64,000 nt of DNA, taken from an uncultured Collinsella sp. (GTDB taxonomy: Bacteria > Actinomycetota > Coriobacteriia > Coriobacteriales > Coriobacteriaceae). Under the pieces are notes generated by a model. It made no database searches, was not told the origin of the DNA, and saw only the letters and a list, made by a program, of their open reading frames with translations. The stretch covers positions 1 to 64,000 of the forward strand of contig UQIW01000015.1 of NCBI GenBank assembly GCA_900541235.1, in the 5' to 3' direction. The stretch's first letter is position 1; the number at the start of each line of letters is the position of its first letter. Positions 40,671-48,701 of this stretch are shown here, piece by piece. The position numbers and the translations under genes are program-made.

Positions 40671-41720
40671 ATGCCAAACGAGAACAGCTACGAAGTCGCG
40701 CTGCAAAAGAGCAACACCATTCGCGAGGGCTTGGCCAATACGCCCGAGAAGTTCACCATGCTCACCGGTGATCGCCCCACCGGCCGTCTGCACCTGGGCC
40801 ACTACTTTGGCACCCTCAAGGGCCGTGTTGAACTGCAGAACATGGGCGCCAAGACCAACGTGCTCATCGCCGACTACCAGGTCATCACCGACCGCGACAC
40901 CACCGAGCACATTCAGGACAACGTGTACAACATGGTCATGGACTACCTTGCCTGCGGCATCGACCCCGACAAGACCATGATCTACGCGCACTCCGCCGTA
41001 CCCGCCGCAAACCAGCTCATGCTGCCGTTCCTGTCGCTGGTGTCCGAGGCCGAGCTGGCGCGCAACCCCACGGTCAAGGCCGAGATGGAGGCCTCGGGCC
41101 ACGAGCTCACCGGCCTTCTGCTCACCTACCCGGTGCATCAGGCCTGCGACATCCTGTTCTGCAAGGGCAACGTGGTGCCGGTCGGTCGCGACCAGCTGCC
41201 GCACATCGAGCTCACCCGCACCATCGCACGCCGCTTTAACAATCGCTACGGAAAGGTATTTCCCGAGGTCGACGCGCTGCTGTCGGAGACCCCGCTGCTG
41301 CCCGGCCTTGACGGTCGCAAGATGAGCAAGAGCTACGGCAACGCCATCAACATTTCGATGACCGCCGAGGAGACGGCCAAGCGCATCAAGAAGAGCCAGA
41401 CCGACTCCGAGCGCATGATCACGTTTGATCCCGAGAACCGCCCCGGTGTGTCCGGCCTGCTTTCGACGGCCGCCATCTGCACTGGTCGTTCCGAGGTCGA
41501 GATTGCCGAGGAGATCGGCATGGGCGGCTCTGGCCAGCTCAAGAAGTACGTGACCGAGGCCGTCAACGAGTACTTCGCCCCGATCCGCGAGCGTCGCCAG
41601 CGCTACGAGAACGACCTGGATTACGTCAAGGACGTGCTGCACGAGGGCAATCGCCGTGCCAACGAGATCGCCGAGCAGACCCTGGCAGAGGTTCAGGACG
41701 CCATGGGCATGGTGTACTAG
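40671..41720 (+). CDS. trpS: Tryptophanyl-tRNA synthetase
   Basis: Class I synthetase that charges tRNA-Trp. The HIGH-type motif HLGH is at 41-44 (TGRLHLGHYFG) and KMSKS at 217-221 (GRKMSKSYGN). The 349-residue length and the C-terminal helical anticodon region are normal. TTAGGAGCAATC precedes the ATG; an upstream in-frame ATG at 40527 overlaps a low-quality leader. No T-box is seen upstream. It is followed by an 18-bp hairpin and then an ACCACC palindrome. Confidence 0.97.
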   Translation: MPNENSYEVALQKSNTIREGLANTPEKFTMLTGDRPTGRLHLGHYFGTLKGRVELQNMGAKTNVLIADYQVITDRDTTEHIQDNVYNMVMDYLACGIDPDKTMIYAHSAVPAANQLMLPFLSLVSEAELARNPTVKAEMEASGHELTGLLLTYPVHQACDILFCKGNVVPVGRDQLPHIELTRTIARRFNNRYGKVFPEVDALLSETPLLPGLDGRKMSKSYGNAINISMTAEETAKRIKKSQTDSERMITFDPENRPGVSGLLSTAAICTGRSEVEIAEEIGMGGSGQLKKYVTEAVNEYFAPIRERRQRYENDLDYVKDVLHEGNRRANEIAEQTLAEVQDAMGMVY

Positions 41721-41772
41721 GCAAAGCGCTTTCGCACAACATAGACGGTGAGGCTGAATCCTCACCGAAACA

Positions 41773-41814
41773 GGAACAGGCCCGCTGGCAGTTAGTTGCC
41801 AGCGGGCCTGTTCC
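41773..41814. terminator. 18-bp perfect hairpin after trpS
   Basis: GGAACAGGCCCGCTGGCA and TGCCAGCGGGCCTGTTCC are exact reverse complements around GTTAGT. No T run follows on either strand, so termination efficiency is uncertain; it could be a processing or stability element. Confidence 0.6.
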
Positions 41815-41998
41815 CGAAGTACACCGTTGAATCGCACAGAGGGGAGGGATGCGAATCAAACTCAACAGGGCAGGCTTTTTCATCGCCTATTGCCTGCTCC
41901 GTTGCTGAAACCAATATAGTTCACCATGGTTTACTTTCTGGCGAGAATATACGCCAACACATCGTCTCCATAAGTTAACCCCGGTAAACCTACAACGT

Positions 41999-42039
41999 AA
42001 AACCACCGCAAAGGAGACAGGCACCTTTGTGGTGGTTTT
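41999..42039. repeat. ACCACC palindrome, copy 3
   Basis: Arms AAAACCACCGCAAAGG and CCTTTGTGGTGGTTTT with loop AGACAGGCA (one base different). It lies in the convergent gap between trpS and the MGMT-like gene. Confidence 0.9.
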
Positions 42040-42055
42040 GGCCACGGCAGAGCAG

Positions 42056-42376
42056 TTAGAGCCCTACTGGCCAGCGACAGGCGGCCAAGTCGACGTGCAT
42101 GGGATCGGTAAACGTCACGCCCTCCCCCATTAAGAGCTCACGCTGAGCATCGGGGCCGCCAAAAGCAAAACCCTCGCATATGCGCCCGTCGGCAAACACC
42201 ACACGATGGCAGGGAATCTGACCAGGGCGCGGATTGCTATGCAGGGCATACCCCACGTACCGCGCACTTCGTGGACGACCGGCAAGCAGCGCCACCTGAC
42301 CATACGTGGCGACCATCCCCTCAGGGATCTGCTCGACTACCTCGTACACCCGCTCAAAAAAGCCCTCAGACGCCAT
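42056..42376 (-). CDS. MGMT-family DNA alkyl repair protein, C-terminal domain only
   Basis: A 106-residue protein equal to the DNA-binding and active-site domain of O6-alkylguanine-DNA methyltransferases. The helix-turn-helix region VATYGQVALLAGRPRSARYVG is followed by the active site PCHRVV with Cys56. Alkyltransferase-like proteins of the same size have Trp in place of this cysteine (PWHR), so this member keeps the acceptor residue and may be active. It is in tandem with the DegV gene, with an ACCACC palindrome in the 80-base gap. Confidence 0.9.
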   Translation of the reverse strand: MASEGFFERVYEVVEQIPEGMVATYGQVALLAGRPRSARYVGYALHSNPRPGQIPCHRVVFADGRICEGFAFGGPDAQRELLMGEGVTFTDPMHVDLAACRWPVGL

Positions 42377-42403
42377 CGCATGCTCCCTTCAACCCTGAAA
42401 AGC

Positions 42404-42446
42404 ATAAACCACCGCAAAGGGGACAGGCACCTTTGTGGTGGCTTAT
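42404..42446. repeat. ACCACC palindrome, copy 4
   Basis: Arms ATAAACCACCGCAAAGG and CCTTTGTGGTGGCTTAT with loop GGACAGGCA. Two arm differences are G-T or A-C type. The outer bases extend the stem beyond the common core. Confidence 0.9.
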
Positions 42447-42456
42447 GGCAGGTCGG

Positions 42457-43311
42457 TTAGTTGGCGGGCTGGAAGAAGGCTACGGCTACGGCGCCGGGGC
42501 CCACGTGGGTGCCGATGGTAGCGCCAATGGTGTGGATGGGCAGCGCGCCCTCGGCATGGCCGGCCCACAGCGCGGCGCTGTCCTCGATGTACTTCTTGAG
42601 CACGGCGTCCGAAAGGCCCGTATAGCCGAGCGCCAGCGGCATGGAAAAGTCGACGCCGCCCGCCTTTTCGACCTTCTGGTTGAGCAGATTGCGGCCGTTC
42701 TTGGAACCGCGCGCCTTGCCCAGCTGCACGATCAAGCCGTCCTCGGCGGCCACCACGGGCTTAACGTTGAGCAGCGTGCCCACAGCGCCCGCAGCGGCAG
42801 ACAGGCGACCGCCGCGCACCAAGTACTCCAGCGTCTCGAGCAGGCCGATAACCACCACGCGGTCGCGCACGGCCTCGACGGCCGCCGCGATCTGAGACGC
42901 ACTACGGCCCTCGTCCACCAAGCGCAGGGCATACTCGACCAGGACACGTTCGCCCAGGGTGACGTTATTGCTGTCTACCACGAACACGTCGCCGCCCGGC
43001 GCCTCGGCAAGTGCGGTACGGGCACTCTGATTGGTGCCCGAAAGCTTGGCGCCCACGGTAATAATCACTGCCTCGTCGCCGGCCTCACGCGCCTCGGCAA
43101 TCGCCTGCGAAAACGCATACGGGTTGACCTGGCCGGTCTTGGGCAGCTCATCGCGCTCCACGAGCATCTCGTAAAAGCGCTGGTGATCGATGTCGACGCC
43201 ATCCATGTACACATCGGTGCCAAAGGTAACGGACAGCGGCAGAACACGCAGAGCGGGGTGCTCCACCGGCGACATATCGCTTGCGGAATCGGTAATAATG
43301 CGGACGGACAT
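42457..43311 (-). CDS. DegV family fatty-acid-binding protein
   Basis: A 284-residue DegV protein, which binds a fatty acid in a central pocket and is thought to deliver it to fatty-acid kinase. The N-terminal IITDSASDM (residues 4-12) and SGTNQSARTA are the ligand head-group motifs; SASQIAAAVEAVRDRV and YLVRGGRLSA follow. The ATG at 43311 has AAAGGATTCGCT. A longer frame to 43416 has no ribosome site. It overlaps no neighbour and is downstream of the MarR-family gene on the same strand. Confidence 0.94.
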   Translation of the reverse strand: MSVRIITDSASDMSPVEHPALRVLPLSVTFGTDVYMDGVDIDHQRFYEMLVERDELPKTGQVNPYAFSQAIAEAREAGDEAVIITVGAKLSGTNQSARTALAEAPGGDVFVVDSNNVTLGERVLVEYALRLVDEGRSASQIAAAVEAVRDRVVVIGLLETLEYLVRGGRLSAAAGAVGTLLNVKPVVAAEDGLIVQLGKARGSKNGRNLLNQKVEKAGGVDFSMPLALGYTGLSDAVLKKYIEDSAALWAGHAEGALPIHTIGATIGTHVGPGAVAVAFFQPAN

Positions 43312-43430
43312 AGCGAATCCTTTCTTGCGCAGGTCCCGCGCAGGGAATTTTGGCAGCAATGCCCCGGCACGGTATACGCGCTCAAACGGGACTATGCAGT
43401 TGTTAATGGGAAGCAAATGCCTTGGCGGTC

Positions 43431-43880
43431 TTAAATCTCGCGCAGGGTGTTGAGAATCGTACGCAGCGACGAATACATCTGCTCGCGCTGCTCCACACCC
43501 ATGGCCTTACCGGTGGTGTCGAGCACTTCGCGGATTATGCGGTCGGCCTCGTTCATGCTCTCGCCACCCAGCGTGGTCAGGCGAACCGGGGCGCGGTACT
43601 TGACGGCAGCATCGCCCGAGTCATCAACCTCGACAAAGCCGCCCTCCTCCAGGTGCGCCAACGTGCGCGAAACGGCAGCGCGCGTCACGCCGGCCACGCG
43701 AGCCAGGTCGGCGCCGGTCATGCCGTCCTTACTGCGTTCCAGGTAGTACAGGCACATGACGTCGGAGCCCTTGAGGCCCAGCCTTGCGCCCTCGGACGTC
43801 TTGATACGCTGAATCTCCTTGTAGAGCCCGCTAATCAGTCCGACAAAATCCTCAAAACGTGTCTCGTCGTTCTGCTGCAT
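43431..43880 (-). CDS. MarR-family transcriptional regulator
   Basis: A 149-residue winged-helix regulator. The DNA-binding domain spans about 40-110: LGLKGSDVMCLYYLE, GMTGADLARVAGVTRAAVSRTLAHLEEGGF (recognition helix AAVSRTLAHL). The wing carries the polar YRAPVRLTTLG segment. The N- and C-terminal helices make the dimer interface. GAAAGGCGG precedes the ATG. It is upstream of the DegV gene with a 119-base gap, so it may regulate it. Its own upstream region has a partial GGGTAAAC/GTTAACCC pairing. Confidence 0.9.
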   Translation of the reverse strand: MQQNDETRFEDFVGLISGLYKEIQRIKTSEGARLGLKGSDVMCLYYLERSKDGMTGADLARVAGVTRAAVSRTLAHLEEGGFVEVDDSGDAAVKYRAPVRLTTLGGESMNEADRIIREVLDTTGKAMGVEQREQMYSSLRTILNTLREI

Positions 43881-43983
43881 GGGAGACGACCGCCTTTCGT
43901 TTGCATGATGCTAACGGGTAAACATCTTAGCCGCACTCAGCGACTGTCGCCTCCACGCAACCCATTTGTTAACCCATCAACAT

Positions 43984-44025
43984 AAAAACCACCACAAAGG
44001 GGACAGGCACCTTTGTGGTGGTTTT
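43984..44025. repeat. ACCACC palindrome, copy 5
   Basis: Arms AAAACCACCACAAAGG and CCTTTGTGGTGGTTTT, loop GGACAGGCA. It lies between the B3/B4-domain gene and the MarR-family gene. Confidence 0.9.
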
Positions 44026-44053
44026 GACCGGCGAGTATGATTTGCAGAAGTTA

Positions 44054-44773
44054 CTACAGCTCCACGCGGGGATTGTCGCGAGTGATAAGTGTCTTAACGA
44101 CAACCGTCGCTCCCAGATAGCGCTCGAGCAGCTCGGCTAAGCGATCGATCGCGGCCTGACAGTCCCCCATGCGCTCGGGCTCTACACACTCAATCGCCAG
44201 GAACGCATCGGCCGAATCGTCGGACAGGGCCGTTCGAACGCCATCTCGCCAGTTCCAGCAGCGGCACACGGCGCCCGCGTCATCGATGTAGGCGAGCTCG
44301 CCGGGCAGCGTCGGGTCATCCGCTTCCTCGCCAAGGGGCAGGAACGCATCGCCACCGTCGGTCACCTTCAAGCGAAGGTCTCCCTCGATTGCATGCAAAT
44401 CCTCGCCTCCCACGGGCAGCGCGTAGGTCAGCGACACCGTGTTGTAAATATCCACCGCCGGTGTGATATGACCGACCGGCTTGCCTTTGAGCACGCGCTT
44501 GAGAAGGTTCTCAACTGAGCAACGCGCGCCCTTCTTGGTCTTGAACAGGCGATAGGCCTCGCGCCACGCCTTGACCGGCACGTTCTGGCTGATGGTATCG
44601 CTTGTCAGGTGGCGCTCTGCATCGATGTTGGCGCGGTCAAGCAGCGCGGCGATCGCATCCACGTCCTCCTGGGGAATCTGAGCCGTGGGCTTCATACCCT
44701 CCACGACCACCACACCAACCGCTGCCTGCGGAAACAGCTCCCAAAATGAATCCTCGGCAATAAAGCTCTTCAT
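44054..44773 (-). CDS. Free-standing B3/B4 tRNA-binding-domain protein
   Basis: A 239-residue protein that resembles the B3/B4 domain of the phenylalanyl-tRNA synthetase beta subunit, the site that edits mischarged Tyr-tRNA-Phe in that enzyme. The domain shows the LLKRVLKGKPVGHITPAVDIYN and VSLTYALPVGGEDL blocks. Free-standing members are known but not well characterised; trans-editing or amino-acid-related functions are suggested by family. The ATG at 44773 is chosen since AAGGGAATATGT precedes it; an in-frame ATG five codons upstream would use that site as coding sequence. It is downstream of pckA. Confidence 0.85.
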   Translation of the reverse strand: MKSFIAEDSFWELFPQAAVGVVVVEGMKPTAQIPQEDVDAIAALLDRANIDAERHLTSDTISQNVPVKAWREAYRLFKTKKGARCSVENLLKRVLKGKPVGHITPAVDIYNTVSLTYALPVGGEDLHAIEGDLRLKVTDGGDAFLPLGEEADDPTLPGELAYIDDAGAVCRCWNWRDGVRTALSDDSADAFLAIECVEPERMGDCQAAIDRLAELLERYLGATVVVKTLITRDNPRVEL

Positions 44774-44820
44774 ACATATTCCCTTCATTGTGCGCGCCCG
44801 AGCGAGGGCACCTAAACAAA

Positions 44821-44876
44821 AAGCGCCCTCACAGCGGCCACCTTCAAAGTCCTACGGTGCCGCCACAAGAGCGCTT
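44821..44876 (-). terminator. Terminator of pckA
   Basis: On the minus strand AAGCGC...GGCGGC pairs with GCCGC...GCGCTT over 18 positions using G-T pairs, followed by TTTTTG. It lies between pckA and the B3/B4-domain gene. Confidence 0.7.
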
Positions 44877-44944
44877 ACGCTGTCCCCATCCGGAGAAGGG
44901 GACGATATGTCAGGCGTATTGTAACCCGAGTCTTCCGCGCGAGC

Positions 44945-44981
44945 AAAACCACCACAAAGGTGCCTGTCCCCTTTGTGGTGA
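44945..44981. repeat. ACCACC palindrome, copy 6 (reversed loop, truncated)
   Basis: AAAACCACCACAAAGG, loop TGCCTGTCC and CCTTTGTGGTG. The second arm stops short (GTGAATAT replaces GTGGTTTT). The copy is inverted relative to most. Confidence 0.85.
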
Positions 44982-45000
44982 ATATGGACTCGCGGCGACG

Positions 45001-46671
45001 CTAGTGGCGGAGTCCCAGCAAGCCGCGGCCGCGATGGCGGGCGTCGGCGGACACCTGGGCGTGCGGACCGGCAGCCTTGACGGACTCGGGCAGGTGCGAG
45101 TACTTCTTCTCGAAGTTCTCCTCGAACATCACCGCCAGGTTGTGCGCTGCCTCGTCGTAGCGCGCGGTGCTCTGCCAGTACTGGCGCGGCACCAGGATGC
45201 CGTCGGGCACGCCATGGCACGTGGTGGGAATGTCGACATTAAAGATATCGTCGTGCACAAACTCGCTGTCCTCGATGGTGCCGTCGAGGGCGCGAGCGAC
45301 CAGTGAGCGCGTGTAGGCCAGCTCGATGCGATGGCCCACGCCGTAGCCGCCGCCAATCCAGCCGGTGTTGACCAGGTAGACGCGGGTGCGGCCGTCGGCG
45401 ATGCGCTCGCCGAGCATCTTAGCGTAGACCATGGGGTCGAGCGGCATAAACGGCTCTCCGAACAGCGAGGAGAACGTGGGCGTAGGCTCGGTGACGCCGA
45501 CCTCAGTGCCGGGGATCTTGGCGGTGAAGCCCGTCACAAAGTGATACATGGCGGCATCGGCCGTCAGGCGCGAGATGGGCGGCAGCACGCCAAAGGCATC
45601 GCAGGTCAAAAACAGCACGACGCTCGGGATGGTGCCCATGCCCTTGGTCCACGCGTTGGGGATATGCTCGACGGGATAGGCCACGCGCGTATTGTGCGTG
45701 ATCGAGACGTCATCATAGTTGGGCTTGCGGTTCTCATCGAGCACCACGTTTTCACAGATGGCGCCAAAGCGAACGGCGTTGAAGATCTCGGGCTCGTGGA
45801 ACGCGTCCAGGCCCTCGCACTTGGCGTAGCAGCCACCCTCGATGTTGAAGATGCCCATGTCGGACCAGCCGTGCTCATCGTCGCCGATCAGCAGGCGCGT
45901 GGGGTTGGCCGAAAGCGTGGTCTTGCCCGTGCCCGACAGGCCAAAGAACACAGCGGTCTCGTGCGTGACGGGATCCATGCTGGCCGAGCAGTGCATGGGC
46001 AGCACATCGTCCTCGACAGGCAGCAGGTAGTTCATAACGCTGAAGATGGACTTTTTGATTTCGCCGGAGTAACCGGTGCCGGCAACCAGAATCACGCGCT
46101 CCTGGAAGTTGATGACCACGGCGGCGCTGGAGTTGAGGCCCTTGATGGCGGGGTCGCACTGGTAGCCGGGAGCGGCGAGCACGCAAAAGTCCGGCTCACC
46201 GGTGCGCGCGATTTCACGAGCGAGCGGACGGGCGAGCATCTGCTTAATGAAGAGCGCCTGGCTGGCACGCTCGCAGGCGACGAGCAGGCGACGCGTGTGG
46301 TTGCGGTCGGCGCCCGCCATGCCGCGCGTGACGAACACGTCGCGCTCGTTGAGGTAGTCGACGATACCGGTCTTGATGGCCTCGTAGCTCTCGGTCGAAA
46401 GAGGGCGGTTGACGGCGCCCCAGGCAATCTTGTCGTGAACATCGGGGGTGTCAACGATAAAGCGATCGTTGGGAGAACGACCAGTACGCTCCCCCGTCTC
46501 GATCACGAGCGCGCCATTAGAAGCCATACGGCCCTCTTTGCGACGAATAGCGTGCTCGACAAGCTCTGCCGCCGGCAGGTCCACCAGCAGACGGGGTTGA
46601 TTCTCGGCGGGATCTTCAACGAGCGTAATGCCAAAGTTGGACAGAACTTCTGCAGGGGTAACACCAGGCAT
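45001..46671 (-). CDS. pckA: Phosphoenolpyruvate carboxykinase, ATP-type
   Basis: The enzyme interconverts oxaloacetate and PEP with ATP/ADP; in fermenting gut bacteria it often fixes CO2 to make oxaloacetate. The kinase P-loop GLSGTGKTTLS, the metal/substrate segment RTGRSPNDRF, GVLPPISRLTADAAMYHFVTG and the NTGWIGGGYGVGHRI block are all present. The product is 556 residues, about 20 longer than usual with an Arg/His-rich C-terminus (ADARHRGRGLLGLRH). The ATG at 46671 has AAAGGAGG. Upstream in-frame codons to 46785 lack a ribosome site. It lies next to the lactate permease gene. Confidence 0.97.
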   Translation of the reverse strand: MPGVTPAEVLSNFGITLVEDPAENQPRLLVDLPAAELVEHAIRRKEGRMASNGALVIETGERTGRSPNDRFIVDTPDVHDKIAWGAVNRPLSTESYEAIKTGIVDYLNERDVFVTRGMAGADRNHTRRLLVACERASQALFIKQMLARPLAREIARTGEPDFCVLAAPGYQCDPAIKGLNSSAAVVINFQERVILVAGTGYSGEIKKSIFSVMNYLLPVEDDVLPMHCSASMDPVTHETAVFFGLSGTGKTTLSANPTRLLIGDDEHGWSDMGIFNIEGGCYAKCEGLDAFHEPEIFNAVRFGAICENVVLDENRKPNYDDVSITHNTRVAYPVEHIPNAWTKGMGTIPSVVLFLTCDAFGVLPPISRLTADAAMYHFVTGFTAKIPGTEVGVTEPTPTFSSLFGEPFMPLDPMVYAKMLGERIADGRTRVYLVNTGWIGGGYGVGHRIELAYTRSLVARALDGTIEDSEFVHDDIFNVDIPTTCHGVPDGILVPRQYWQSTARYDEAAHNLAVMFEENFEKKYSHLPESVKAAGPHAQVSADARHRGRGLLGLRH

Positions 46672-46810
46672 GGGGCCTCCTTTAAAAGCGCGGCACGTGG
46701 ACGCGGCGCGCACTTTACTCACGTAAAGCCCGTTGTACCCGATATGCAAAAACGTTTTTGCGGCAACGACGAAGCGCCCGCCCAACGGTCAAAAATCGCA
46801 GGCAAGCGGC

Positions 46811-46950
46811 CTAGTCATTGGGGGCGTTCTTAAACGACTAGTCGTTGGGGACACTCTTGAACAGGCAACAGTCAAAGAGTGCCCCCAGATGCCGGCACTT
46901 GGGGACGTTCCCAAAGTGCCGGCACATAAGGAACGTCCCTAAGTACCGGC
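46811..46950. repeat. Composite repeat block between pckA and the lactate permease gene
   Basis: The first part (46811-46858) repeats the order TAGTCATTGGGGG, GTTCTTAAACG, GGGACACTCT found at 27109-27157, with a perfect ACGACTAGTCGT palindrome inside. The second part (46868-46950) is the AGAGTGCCCCC, TGCCGGCAC, GGAACGTCCCTAAGT family seen at 34010-34062, with TGCCGGCAC repeated and complementary pieces GGGACGTTCC and GGAACGTCCC. It fills the gap between the two genes. Confidence 0.65.
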
Positions 46951-48521
46951 TACAGTGGCAGGCCTTGGCCGAGCATGGCGATGGCGCTCATGAGGACCAG
47001 CATGCCGACGGCGTAGGGCAGCACCGCGCCCAGGAGTTCGGCGTCCTTACCGCGCACGTGCACGGCGGCAAGACCAATGGCGAGGGTCTGCGGCGAGATC
47101 ATCTTACCGGCGGCGACGCCCAGGGCGTTCAATGCGACCATCCAGTAGTCGCTCACACCCAGCGCAGTGGCGGCCTGGCTCTGAATGGGACCAAACAGCA
47201 TGCCCGAGGACGTACCCGAGCCGGTCACGAACGCACCGACTGCGCCGATCCACGGAGCCAGAATCGGGTAGAGACCGCCGGCGACCGCAATGCAAAACGC
47301 ACTGATCGACGAAATCATGCCGGCATAGCCCATCACCTTGGCACAGCCCAGCACCGAAAGCATCGTGATTACCGTCGGCATCATCTGCTTCACAGTCGCG
47401 GCCAGCACCTCGCCCATCATGCGCGGCGAAGCCCCCTGAATGGCGCCGCCGATAAACGCGGCCAGGAAAATCCAGACGCCTGGCGTGTTGATCCACGAAA
47501 ACGTAAGCATACCGGGATTCTCACCGCAATACACCTGCACATGGCTCGCAAACGGCGCGAGCGCAGCATGTACAGCGGGCACCAGATTAGACGTGCCCAA
47601 CAGCAGTACAAAAATCAGGATGAAACACGACCAGGCAGAAAGCGCCGACTTAGCGGTGAGCTGCTCACCGGCCTCGATATTCATGTGAAAGCGCGCGTCC
47701 AGGTGACCGGACTTCTCGGCGCGCATGGCAAGCGCGGCGGTCAGCGCGAGCGACACGATGGAGCCCACGACCACGGCAAGCTCGGGGCCCACAAACATGG
47801 CAACGACCAGAGCCGCGCCGACAAACGAAACGCCGGAGAGCAACGCCACGCCGGCAACACCGTGCAGACGCTCGCCCACACTCGCGGCATTGCCCTGGTC
47901 ATCGGCAACACGGCCCGCAACCAGCACAATAAATAGCGGCATCACCACAAAGAACGGTGCGAGCTGCACCAGCTGAACGGTCGCTAGGTGAAGGGAATCC
48001 AAACCCACCAGGTCGGCAACGGACACCGTGGGGATGCCGATGGAGCCGTAAGGCGTGGGCACGCCGTTGGCCAGCAGGCAGATGAGCACGGCAGGCACGG
48101 CCTCAAAGCCCAGGCCCGCGAGCATGCCGGCGGGAATGGCGACAGCGGTACCGAAGCCGGCCATGCCCTCCATAAAGCCACCGAAGCACCAAGCCACGAG
48201 CAGCGCCAGCAGACGGCGGTCGCTGCTGATGGAGGTGATCATGCTGCCGATCACGTCCATGGCGCCCGTACGAACGCACAGGTTATACGTGAACACCGCG
48301 GCGATGATCACCAGGACGATGGGCCACAGAGCCATCAAAAAACCTTCGAGCGAGGCGGTCGCGATCTGCGCTGCCGGCAGGTGCCACCATGCGAAGGCAA
48401 GCAAGCACGAAAGGACAAACGATCCGATAGCGGCCTTCCAAGCTGGCCATTTAAAGCACAGCAGCATCACGACCAGCCAAATAATCGGCACAAGAGCCAG
48501 TAAGAATGCGGCGACGTCCAT
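46950..48521 (-). CDS. lctP: L-lactate permease (LctP family)
   Basis: A 523-residue polytopic transporter of the LctP family, a proton-coupled lactate/glycolate carrier. About 13-14 hydrophobic segments are visible. Family signatures include GFMEGMAGFGTAVAIPAG, CLLANGVPTPYGSIGIPT and GSGTSSGMLFG with a C-terminal MISPQTLAIG. The ATG follows AAGGAGCTTCTACCT. Uptake of lactate is an unusual companion to PEP carboxykinase, and together they could feed PEP from lactate. The divergent flippase-like gene shares the 180-base promoter region. Confidence 0.93.
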   Translation of the reverse strand: MDVAAFLLALVPIIWLVVMLLCFKWPAWKAAIGSFVLSCLLAFAWWHLPAAQIATASLEGFLMALWPIVLVIIAAVFTYNLCVRTGAMDVIGSMITSISSDRRLLALLVAWCFGGFMEGMAGFGTAVAIPAGMLAGLGFEAVPAVLICLLANGVPTPYGSIGIPTVSVADLVGLDSLHLATVQLVQLAPFFVVMPLFIVLVAGRVADDQGNAASVGERLHGVAGVALLSGVSFVGAALVVAMFVGPELAVVVGSIVSLALTAALAMRAEKSGHLDARFHMNIEAGEQLTAKSALSAWSCFILIFVLLLGTSNLVPAVHAALAPFASHVQVYCGENPGMLTFSWINTPGVWIFLAAFIGGAIQGASPRMMGEVLAATVKQMMPTVITMLSVLGCAKVMGYAGMISSISAFCIAVAGGLYPILAPWIGAVGAFVTGSGTSSGMLFGPIQSQAATALGVSDYWMVALNALGVAAGKMISPQTLAIGLAAVHVRGKDAELLGAVLPYAVGMLVLMSAIAMLGQGLPL

Positions 48522-48625
48522 AGGTAGAAGCTCCTTGGTACCGCGTGGGCGGCATCGAGGGTGTCACAAAACTTCAACAGGATACCGCACGTTTACCGAC
48601 AAATTACAGCCGCCCGCCGAAATTA

Positions 48626-48642
48626 TTGAACAATCCGTTCAA
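48626..48642. promoter_or_regulatory. TTGAAC/GTTCAA dyad between lctP and flippase-like gene
   Basis: TTGAAC (48626-48631) and GTTCAA (48637-48642) form a 17-base dyad with five bases between. It lies in the shared divergent promoter region. TATACT just before 48675 may be the -10 of the plus-strand gene. No regulator is adjacent. Confidence 0.3.
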
Positions 48643-48701
48643 AAACACGAGCGAACACCGTCGCGTCTATACTAAAGCGCAGCAATAGAAAGGACTCCGC
48701 T

